Shown one piece after another: positions 1-4,974 of a stretch of 6,923 nt of DNA (positions are counted from its first letter, which is position 1; the number at the start of each line of letters is the position of its first letter). The notes beneath the pieces were generated by a model. That model saw only the letters and a list, made by a program, of their open reading frames with translations. It had not been told where the DNA came from and did no database searches. Made by a program: the position numbers and the translations under genes. The stretch covers positions 1 to 6,923 of the forward strand of contig JACRCS010000345.1 in assembly GCA_016218905.1 (NCBI GenBank), given 5' to 3'. This DNA comes from Deltaproteobacteria bacterium. Lineage in GTDB: Bacteria > Desulfobacterota_C > Deferrisomatia > Deferrisomatales > JACRMM01.

Positions 1-2
1 CG

Positions 3-1445
3 GCGCTCGCCCTCCCCGCGCCCGGGCTCTCCCAGGGCTTGCGCATCGCGTACGGCTCCAACATCCGGGGAGAGATCGAGCCCTGCGGCTGAAAGGGCGG
101 CCGGTTCGGGGGTCTGGCCCGAAGAGCAGCCCAACTGACCGCCCTGCGAGCCGACGGAGCTCCCCTCTTCTACCTGGACGCGGGGGACCTCCTCTTCGGC
201 CCGTTCATCGTGACGCACCATCCCCAGCGCGACCTCCTGGGGGAGAAGGCGCGCCTCGAGGCGAAGGCGGCCGTGCAGATGGGGGCCGACGCCGTCAACG
301 TGGGCCGCGCGGAGCTCGCCGACGGTCTCGCCTTCCTCTCGCAACTGGGGAAGGAGACCGGTCTCCCGCTGGTCTCGACGAACCTCCGCAAGAAGGGCGG
401 CGGCCATCCCTTCCCCCGCTGGAAGGTCTTGACGGCCCGGGGAACCCGGATCGCCGTCTTCGGCCTGCTCAACCCCGACCCGGCGCGGGACAGCGAGCTC
501 GGAATCGACGTCTCCGATCCCATCGAGGCGGCCCGCGAGGCGGTGAAGGAGCTCTCGGGAGAGGCGACGATCGTCTGTCTCTCGAATCTGGGTCTCGAAG
601 GCGAGCGAAAGCTCGCCGCCGCCGTTCCCGGCATCGCCTTGATCGTCGGGGGCGGGACGAGCGAGCTCCTGAACGAGCCGGAAATGGTCGGCGAGACGAC
701 CCTCCTCCACGCGGGGGAACAGGGAAAGTACCTGGGCCTCGTCGAGCGGACGAAGGCGACGCCCCAGGCTCACAGGCTCATCCCGCTCGACACGACCGTT
801 CCGGCCGCCCCGGAGATCGCCGAGTGGGTCGCCGCCTACAAGAAGGCGGAGCGGGCGTGGAGGCGTCCTCCGGACGTTCCGCCGGCAGGGAGGGCTTTCG
901 ATCCGAAGCTCCAGCCGTGGCAGCGCAGCGGCGGAGGCGACCCCCCGCCGGCGAAGGAGCCCCCGAAGCTGCCGGCTGCTCCCGGAGAGAGCTCGCACGT
1001 GGGCTCCGAGACGTGCCGAAGCTGCCATCCCGAGGAGCACAGAGGCTGGCGCCAGACGCCGCACGCCCGGGCCTACGCCGCCCTGAACGGAAACGTGCAG
1101 GACGGCCGCTGCGCGACCTGCCACGCGACGCTCCTCCGGCGCCAGGACGGTGCCACCGTGGAGGCCGACGTGGCGTGCGAAGCGTGTCACGGCCCGGGGT
1201 CGAACCACGCGGGGCCGGGAAACATCGTGCGGAAGGTCTCGGAAGCCGCGTGCCGCTCCTGCCACCGCGGGTTTCACGAGAAGAAGAAGTTCGATTGGAA
1301 GCAGGCGTACGAGAAAGTGCGGTGTGATACCCGCTCTACCTCGCTGCCTTCGCCACCCGCGGCCCGCAGCGGAGGCTCTTCGGGAGCCAGTTCTCGAGGA
1401 GCTTCTCCTTCTCCTCCTCCCCCAGCAGCCCTCCGTCGGCCCTGA
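3..1445 (+). CDS. UshA-like (seleno)protein with C-terminal four-heme cytochrome c domain (5' partial)
   Basis: The gene enters from the left edge. Its first residues (ALALPAPGLSQG) look like the end of an export signal, as expected for a periplasmic c-type cytochrome. The N-terminal half resembles the UshA/5'-nucleotidase metallophosphoesterase family: YGSNIRGEIEPCG, GGLARRAAQ, FYLDAGDLLFGP, a GRAEL segment where GNHE-type motifs sit, VSTNL, and IALIVGGGTSE. Several usual metal ligands look replaced, so phosphoesterase activity is doubtful. In-frame TGA at 90-92 falls at the second Cys of the family's PCGC motif and is read here as selenocysteine; without recoding, only a fragment from about 210 would be made. 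A Pro-rich linker (about 860-1000) leads to four heme motifs: CRSCH (1014-1028), CATCH (1110-1124), CEACH (1176-1190) and CRSCH (1251-1265). Similarity seems to end near FDWKQAYEKVR (about 1321); the last 40 residues are low-complexity and antisense to the next gene. The substrate is unknown; an exported redox role is inferred. Confidence 0.8.
90..92 (+). other. In-frame TGA, probable selenocysteine codon
   Basis: The TGA interrupts an otherwise continuous frame from position 3 to 1445 that shows family-conserved residues on both sides (EPCG before, KGGRFGGLARRA after). Relatives of this UshA-like group have PCGC here, so Cys-to-Sec replacement gives PCG-Sec. A hairpin suited to bacterial Sec insertion follows at once. 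The alternatives are a point mutation or sequencing error from TGC or TGT. Confidence 0.72.
90..131 (+). promoter_or_regulatory. Candidate bacterial SECIS element
   Basis: Downstream of the TGA, TTCGGG (105-110) and CCCGAA (118-123) form a perfect 6-bp stem around a 7-nt loop GGTCTGG (111-117). GGC (99-101) and GCC (129-131) could add a lower stem. The loop GGUCU starts 19 nt after the UGA, which is the register I recall for GGUCU in the E. coli fdhF SECIS. A U also falls at the position equivalent to the fdhF bulged U, although here it can pair. The element is inside the coding frame, as bacterial SECIS elements are. Confidence 0.65.
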
Positions 1446-1980
1446 GCCTGCGGACCCGCTCGGTCAGGCTGTGGATGCTGATCGCCGCGGCCACAGAGAT
1501 GTTGAGGCTCTGGACGAAGCCCTCCATGCGGATCGTGTAGGCGCCGTCGCAGAGCGCCCTGGTGGCCGGGCTCACGCCCCGCTTCTCGTTGCCGAAGACG
1601 AGCGCGATCGGTTCGTCGACGGGCAGCTCCTCGAGGGGAACGGCCGCCGGATCGAGCGTGGCCGCGTAGAGGCGGAAACCCTGGGACCGGAGCGCTCCCG
1701 CACACTCCGCGAAGCTCCGGTGCCGGGTGAGGGTGAGCCACTTGTGGGCCCCCAGCGTGATCCGGCGGCTCACCGTGAAGTCCTCCACCGCCTCCACCGC
1801 GTGCACGTACTGGACTCCGAAGGCCTCGCACGTCCGCAGGAGAGCGCTCATATTGTGGGGGTGATGGAGGTTCTCGACGACGACGCGCACCGCCCCGAGG
1901 CGGCGGTCGAGGACGCTCTGGATCCGTTCCCAGCGCTCGGCGCGCAGGGAGCTTGTCAGGATGGAACGTAGGGTCTCCAC
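1336..1980 (-). CDS. trmH: TrmH-type tRNA (guanosine-2'-O-)methyltransferase
   Basis: This 214-residue SPOUT-class protein matches TrmH, which uses S-adenosylmethionine to 2'-O-methylate G18 in the D-loop of tRNAs in the cytoplasm. Visible motifs: ERWERIQSVLDRR at the N-terminus; motif 1 HHPHNMSALLRT (residues 39-50) with the Asn and catalytic Arg; motif 2 LVFGNEKRG (128-136); motif 3 RMEGFVQSLNISVAA (151-165), which forms the trefoil-knot cofactor site; and the C-terminal LLENWLP helix. Length is close to E. coli TrmH (about 229). The frame runs open further upstream to 2142, but the extra residues are low-complexity and unlike the family. GTG at 1980 places the start just before the conserved helix. 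No Shine-Dalgarno precedes it, and an extended -10 lies 6 nt upstream, suggesting a leaderless mRNA. It is convergent with the cytochrome gene and overlaps its tail by 110 bp. Confidence 0.9.
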   Translation of the reverse strand: METLRSILTSSLRAERWERIQSVLDRRLGAVRVVVENLHHPHNMSALLRTCEAFGVQYVHAVEAVEDFTVSRRITLGAHKWLTLTRHRSFAECAGALRSQGFRLYAATLDPAAVPLEELPVDEPIALVFGNEKRGVSPATRALCDGAYTIRMEGFVQSLNISVAAAISIHSLTERVRRLRADGGLLGEEEKEKLLENWLPKSLRCGPRVAKAAR

Positions 1981-1986
1981 GGGCCG

Positions 1987-1995
1987 AGGATAGCA
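1987..1995 (-). promoter_or_regulatory. Extended -10 promoter of trmH
   Basis: On the minus strand the sequence reads TGC-TATCCT, an extended -10 (TGn plus a hexamer matching TATAAT at four of six positions). Its 3' end is 6 nt from the GTG at 1980, so transcription would begin at or next to the start codon. No convincing -35 is visible. Confidence 0.4.
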
Positions 1996-2079
1996 TACGC
2001 CGCGTGGCCGGCGGAAAGTGGGAATGGGCAGGCCGGGAGCCGCTAACGGCGGATCTCGCTCGCTCGCCCGAGGTCCCAG

Positions 2080-2108
2080 TTGCCGGAGGCCGTTCGTTGT
2101 GCTATCCA
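2080..2108 (+). promoter_or_regulatory. Predicted promoter of the histidine kinase operon
   Basis: TTGCCG (2080-2085), a 17-nt spacer and TATCCA (2103-2108), with TGC directly before the -10 (extended type). Predicted transcription start is about 2115, giving a leader of about 42 nt before the TTG start at 2157. This favours that start over the more upstream ATG of the same open frame. Confidence 0.4.
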
Positions 2109-2156
2109 CCCTGCCGTAAGCGCGGACTGCCATACCCGCCACCTCACGAGGAAGCG

Positions 2157-3767
2157 TTGTCCAAGCAAACGGCCTCCTCCGCCCCCCCCGAGTTGTGCGA
2201 CTATCTCCAGTCCAAGCGGACGGAGATCGAGACGAGGTACGCCCAGATCCTCTCCTCCGCGGGCGGCCCCTACTACCTGGCGCGGCCCCGGGAAGAGCTC
2301 GAGCAGAACACGCGGGGGGCCACGGCGGCCTACCTGGCCGCGATCTGCACCGACGACTGGACGCCCATGGACCGCTTCGTGGAGCAGGTGGCGGAGAAGC
2401 GGTTTCCGTTGCGTTTCCCGCTCTCCGCGGTCCAGCGCGCGTTCGCCATCTTCCGCGACGTCTGTGTTCCGCTCCTCACGGAGCGCTTCAGCGGGGAGAC
2501 CCTCAGCACGGTCCTCGCGCTCCTCGACGGCGTCGTCGACCGGGCCATCAGCTCCTTCAGCGACACCTACCAGGAGCGGCACCTGAAGGAGATCCAGCGG
2601 ACGTCGGCGGAACTGGAGGAGGCACACCGCACGCTCCAGTCCCAGTACCGCGAGGTCGCCGAGGCCGCCCGCATCAAGAACCAGTTCTTCGCCAACATGA
2701 GCCACGAGCTCCGAAGCCCGATGAACTCGATCATCGGCTATACCGAGCTCCTGTTGGACGAGGTCGACGGGGCCGTAAACACGGAACAACGGCAGAGCCT
2801 GCAGCGGATCCTCTCCAACTCGCGCCATCTGCTCAAGATCATCAACGACGTCCTCGACCTCTCGAAGATCGAGGCGGGCCGGATGGAGTCCCTGCCGCGC
2901 GCCTTCGACCCCCGGGCCGTCGTCCAGGAGGCGCTCGACACGGTCAAGCCCCTGGCATACCGGAAGGGCATCGCCCTCCGCTCCGTCGTCGCCGACGACG
3001 TCGGCGTCTTCACCGCGGACGCGGACAAGATCCGCCAGGTGCTCGTCAACCTCCTCTCCAACGGCGTGAAGTTCACGAAGAAAGGGGAGGTGACGTGCGC
3101 GATCGCGCGGGTGCCGGAGGGGCTGCGCGTCGAGGTGAGCGACACCGGGATCGGCATTTCGCCCGAAGACAAGGACCGGATCTTCCAGAAGTTCTTCCAG
3201 GTCGACCCGAGCTACTCGAAGGAGCATGGGGGTACCGGCCTCGGCCTCTCCCTGAGCGGGATGCTCGTGCGATTGATGGGGGGAAAGATCCTCGTCGAGA
3301 GCACGCTGGGACAGGGCAGCCGCTTCTTCTTCACCATCCCGGAGGCCGGCACCGCGGAGCCCGCGGCGCGCGCCGCTGCCGCAGGACGGACGACCCGGAC
3401 GGTCCTCGTGATCGAGGACGACCCGTCGTCCCTGGAGCTCATCCGAAAGCTCCTCGAGGCCGAGGGGATGCGCGCAATCGCGGCCCGCGGGGGAGCGGAG
3501 GGCGTCGAGCTGGCCCGGAAGGAACGGCCCTCCGCCATCACGCTGGACCTCCTGATGCCCAAGGTGGACGGCTGGGAGGTGCTCCGGGAGCTCAAGGCCG
3601 ATCCGGCCACCCGGTCGATCCCGGTGCTCATCGTCTCCTGCCTCGACCGCAGGGAGGAGGGCACCCGGAAGGGTGCAGACGCCTACCTCGTCAAACCCCT
3701 CGAGCGGGAGAGCTTCGCGAGGGCCCTGAAGGAGCTCGTCCGCGGCTCCGCTCCGGAGGCCGGGTGA
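2157..3767 (+). CDS. Hybrid sensor histidine kinase with C-terminal receiver domain
   Basis: A 536-residue cytoplasmic signalling protein with no membrane segment. Domain order: an all-helical N-terminal module (about residues 10-140, with FPLSAVQRAFAIFRDVC) resembling RsbRD-type sensory N-terminal domains; a coiled coil (about 140-175); HisKA with H-box FANMSHELRSPMNSIIGY, phospho-His about 183; HATPase with N-box DKIRQVLVNLLSNGVKF (about 291-307), G1 DTGIG (about 329) and G2 GGTGLGL (about 358-364); and a receiver domain (about 415-530) with the EDD acidic pocket (420-422), phospho-Asp about 464 in LDLLMPKVDG, and Lys about 513 in YLVKPLE. It likely autophosphorylates and passes phosphate to its own receiver; the signal is unknown. 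TTG at 2157 was chosen because GAGGAA (2148-2153) precedes it and a promoter lies at 2080-2108; the open frame extends to an ATG at 1953 but that part is unlike the family. It overlaps the next gene by one base. Confidence 0.9.
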   Translation: MSKQTASSAPPELCDYLQSKRTEIETRYAQILSSAGGPYYLARPREELEQNTRGATAAYLAAICTDDWTPMDRFVEQVAEKRFPLRFPLSAVQRAFAIFRDVCVPLLTERFSGETLSTVLALLDGVVDRAISSFSDTYQERHLKEIQRTSAELEEAHRTLQSQYREVAEAARIKNQFFANMSHELRSPMNSIIGYTELLLDEVDGAVNTEQRQSLQRILSNSRHLLKIINDVLDLSKIEAGRMESLPRAFDPRAVVQEALDTVKPLAYRKGIALRSVVADDVGVFTADADKIRQVLVNLLSNGVKFTKKGEVTCAIARVPEGLRVEVSDTGIGISPEDKDRIFQKFFQVDPSYSKEHGGTGLGLSLSGMLVRLMGGKILVESTLGQGSRFFFTIPEAGTAEPAARAAAAGRTTRTVLVIEDDPSSLELIRKLLEAEGMRAIAARGGAEGVELARKERPSAITLDLLMPKVDGWEVLRELKADPATRSIPVLIVSCLDRREEGTRKGADAYLVKPLERESFARALKELVRGSAPEAG

Positions 3768-4288
3768 TGGCGCTGCGCGCGCGAGCCTTCGGGCGGCAGG
3801 AGCTCGAGGCCTTGGCCGAGGCCCTCCGGATCGCGCGGGAAATGACGGGCCAGTACTTCGCGCTGCCCGACGACTGGTTCGCGCGCACGAGCCACGAGGT
3901 GTGCACGCTGCGCCAACTCCGCGCGCAGGAGATCTTGGGGGCGGGCAGGCTCGCGCAGATTCGCAGGCTCCACCGCGTCGTCCAGCCCCGCTCGCCCTTC
4001 TCCGGGGGACAGGGGGTGCGCGCGCACTACCGGATCTGCCTTCAGGACCACAACATCCTGGAGCGGCTCCGGGAGGACACGGCGCTCACGGCCAGGGACC
4101 TGCTCGCCTACGTGCTGACGCACGAGTACGTCCACCTCATCCGCTTCGACCGCCTGGAGCATCCGTACCGGAGCTTTCCGGACGACGCCGCCCGAGAGGA
4201 GACGCGCGTCTCGGAGCTGGCCTGGGCCATCGCGACGCGCCTCGGCCCACCTGCCCTCCGGCGGGCCTCCGGGACGACCTTGGGCTGA
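3767..4288 (+). CDS. Small HExxH-motif protein, putative zinc metallopeptidase-like
   Basis: A 173-residue protein without signal peptide or membrane segment. It starts at an ATG sharing its A with the kinase TGA stop (TGATG), with GGAGG at 3755-3759 seven bases upstream, so the two genes are probably translationally coupled. The core is YRICLQDHNILERL (88-101), then LLAYVLTHEYVHLIRF (112-127) containing HEYVH (119-123), the HExxH zinc-binding signature with its catalytic Glu. Downstream REETRVSELAWAI (143-155) supplies glutamates that could be a third ligand. This pattern (YRICLQDHN, then a hydrophobic THExxH helix, then an EE..V.EL helix) resembles a family of short uncharacterised proteins I recall from deltaproteobacteria. 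Proteolysis is not shown, and the motif may only bind metal. The coupling suggests a role alongside the kinase. Confidence 0.75.
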   Translation: MALRARAFGRQELEALAEALRIAREMTGQYFALPDDWFARTSHEVCTLRQLRAQEILGAGRLAQIRRLHRVVQPRSPFSGGQGVRAHYRICLQDHNILERLREDTALTARDLLAYVLTHEYVHLIRFDRLEHPYRSFPDDAAREETRVSELAWAIATRLGPPALRRASGTTLG

Positions 4289-4297
4289 GCGTTCACC

Positions 4298-4327
4298 TTG
4301 CGTCGTGCGGGAGGCTTGTGCTACGGT
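4298..4327 (+). promoter_or_regulatory. Predicted tRNA-Pro promoter
   Basis: TTGCGT (4298-4303), an 18-nt spacer and TACGGT (4322-4327), with TGC immediately before the -10. The tRNA begins 10 nt further on at 4338. Same extended -10 style as the other promoters in the window. Confidence 0.4.
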
Positions 4328-4337
4328 CGCGGGTCGT

Positions 4338-4414
4338 CGGGGCGTGGCGCAGCCTGGTAGCGCACCTGCCTTGGGCGCAGGGGGTCGGAAGTTCGAATCT
4401 TCTCGCCCCGACCA
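4338..4414 (+). tRNA. tRNA-Pro (anticodon UGG)
   Basis: A complete cloverleaf of 77 nt. The acceptor stem CGGGGCG (4338-4344) pairs with CGCCCCG (4404-4410). D-stem GCGC/GCGC encloses the loop AGCCTGGTA. Anticodon stem CCTGC/GCAGG encloses CTTGGGC, with TGG at 4372-4374 and G37 as usual for tRNA-Pro. The T-stem GGAAG/CTTCT has one G-T pair and loop TTCGAAT. Discriminator A4411 is followed by an encoded CCA (4412-4414). C at position 1 and the GCGCAGCCTGGTAGCGC D-arm match bacterial tRNA-Pro. Base composition changes just downstream, consistent with its use as an insertion locus. Confidence 0.97.
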
Positions 4415-4424
4415 GTAAAAACAC

Positions 4425-4457
4425 AGGGTTACGGGTCTTCACCTGTAACCCTTTTTT
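4425..4457 (+). terminator. Rho-independent terminator after tRNA-Pro
   Basis: AGGGTTACGGGT (4425-4436) pairs with ACCTGTAACCCT (4441-4452) over 12 bp with one G-T wobble, around the tetraloop CTTC, followed by a run of T residues to 4457. It begins 11 nt after the tRNA CCA. Confidence 0.92.
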
Positions 4458-4473
4458 GTTATCCGACCATCGA

Positions 4474-4495
4474 GTGTCCGTTTAGGTGTCCGTTT
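4474..4495 (+). repeat. Tandem direct repeat GTGTCCGTTT, 12-bp period
   Basis: GTGTCCGTTT occurs at 4474-4483 and again at 4486-4495, separated by AG. It lies 60 bp past the tRNA 3' end, at the start of the AT-richer segment. Short tandem repeats near a tRNA attachment locus can be arm-type binding sites of a tyrosine recombinase; that is inference, and no integrase is in the window. Confidence 0.6.
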
Positions 4496-4703
4496 GGCTG
4501 GCACTGATGAAGCGCGCGCTGTCCTATCTCCTCGGACCGGACTCGTTTCAAAATTTCCCTCTCAAGTTCCTTGAAAGTCGGTCGATCGTGCTAAAATTCC
4601 ACTTGACTCGGGAATCACCACTTTAGTAAAGGAACCTCATTTAGGCTTTGGACGGTCTGTGGCGGATAGCGCTTAATTTTTACCGGAGGAGAGGGGAGGG
4701 AAC
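4496..4703. other. Intergenic leader region of the accessory segment
   Basis: No gene is seen here. The AT content is clearly higher than to the left. It holds the promoter described separately (4571-4597), a second, weaker TTGACT at about 4603-4608 without a well-spaced -10, and the strong purine-rich ribosome binding region GGAGGAGAGGGGAGGG (about 4685-4700) serving the ATG at 4704. Confidence 0.5.
4571..4597 (+). promoter_or_regulatory. Predicted promoter of the accessory genes
   Basis: TTGAAA (4571-4576), a 15-nt spacer and TAAAAT (4592-4597, five of six matches to consensus), preceded by TGC as an extended -10. It would give a leader of about 100 nt before the ATG at 4704. The spacer is short, but the extended -10 compensates. 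Confidence 0.5.
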
Positions 4704-4895
4704 ATGGCTGAGAAGCCGGAATCAGAGGGTGCTAGCGTGAAAGCGAGCACCTGCCCTCTTGAGCTAGCGGCATTGGATCCCCGGGGGCTAGTAGATGAGG
4801 ATAAGGTCGTGCAATTCCTCCAGGAGATCGAATCGGAAAAAAAGGCTAAAGATGTTGTATTTAGCCTCACCGGTCCCATTGGGGATATGTTTTAG
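4704..4895 (+). CDS. Unknown 63-residue protein, possibly a truncated N-terminal remnant
   Basis: A small, acidic, hydrophilic protein with no signal peptide, membrane helix or recognised full-length family. It starts at ATG 4704 behind a strong GGAGG-type ribosome binding site and a plausible promoter, so expression is likely. The C-terminal part is a charged helix (DEDKVVQFLQEIESEKKAKD, residues 31-50) followed by VVFSLTGPIG (51-60) and an abrupt end (DMF). A short hydrophobic strand running into GPIG is how P-loop-like nucleotide-binding domains often begin, including the N-termini of some antiphage nucleotide-metabolism proteins. The ORF could therefore be a remnant cut off after its first strand, or a genuine small protein or leader peptide. 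An imperfect hairpin lies inside its 5' coding part (4728-4751), and a terminator follows 25 nt after its stop. Confidence 0.5.
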   Translation: MAEKPESEGASVKASTCPLELAALDPRGLVDEDKVVQFLQEIESEKKAKDVVFSLTGPIGDMF

Positions 4896-4920
4896 AACAT
4901 TGGCTAGGTGACGATCTTGA

Positions 4921-4954
4921 AGGGCCGGCGTCTTGCGTCGGCTCTTTTTTCTTT
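4921..4954 (+). terminator. Rho-independent terminator between the two accessory genes
   Basis: GGGCCGGCG (4922-4930) pairs with CGTCGGCTC (4936-4944) over 9 bp with two G-T pairs, loop TCTTG, followed by six T residues (4945-4950) and CTTT. It ends about 20 nt before the ATG of the 552-residue gene, so that gene needs readthrough, regulated antitermination or its own promoter; I see no convincing promoter in the gap. Confidence 0.85.
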
Positions 4955-4974
4955 GGGATAGGGGGCGTGAGTCA

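Noticed and set aside
210..1445. Reading the cytochrome gene as a complete protein starting at the GTG at 210
   Set aside because: Family-conserved sequence continues upstream of 210 and across the TGA at 90-92, and a start at 210 would leave no export signal for a c-type cytochrome. A Sec codon in a longer gene explains the data better.
1953..2156. Upstream ATG extension of the histidine kinase
   Set aside because: It would overlap the trmH start and promoter, and the residues are low-complexity. The TTG at 2157 has both a Shine-Dalgarno and a promoter in front.
2043..3227. Long minus-strand open frame opposite the histidine kinase (394 codons)
   Set aside because: It mirrors a clear multi-domain kinase on the plus strand and its translation has no recognisable motifs; it is an artefact of high GC content.
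4776..4788. GGATCCCCGGG, resembling a cloning-vector polylinker
   Set aside because: Only 11 bases match, it is inside the small ORF, and no further vector sequence flanks it; chance is sufficient.
4933..4974. TTG at 4933 as start of the 552-residue gene
   Set aside because: It lies in the loop of the intrinsic terminator and lacks a ribosome binding site; ATG 4975 has AGGGGG at a suitable distance.
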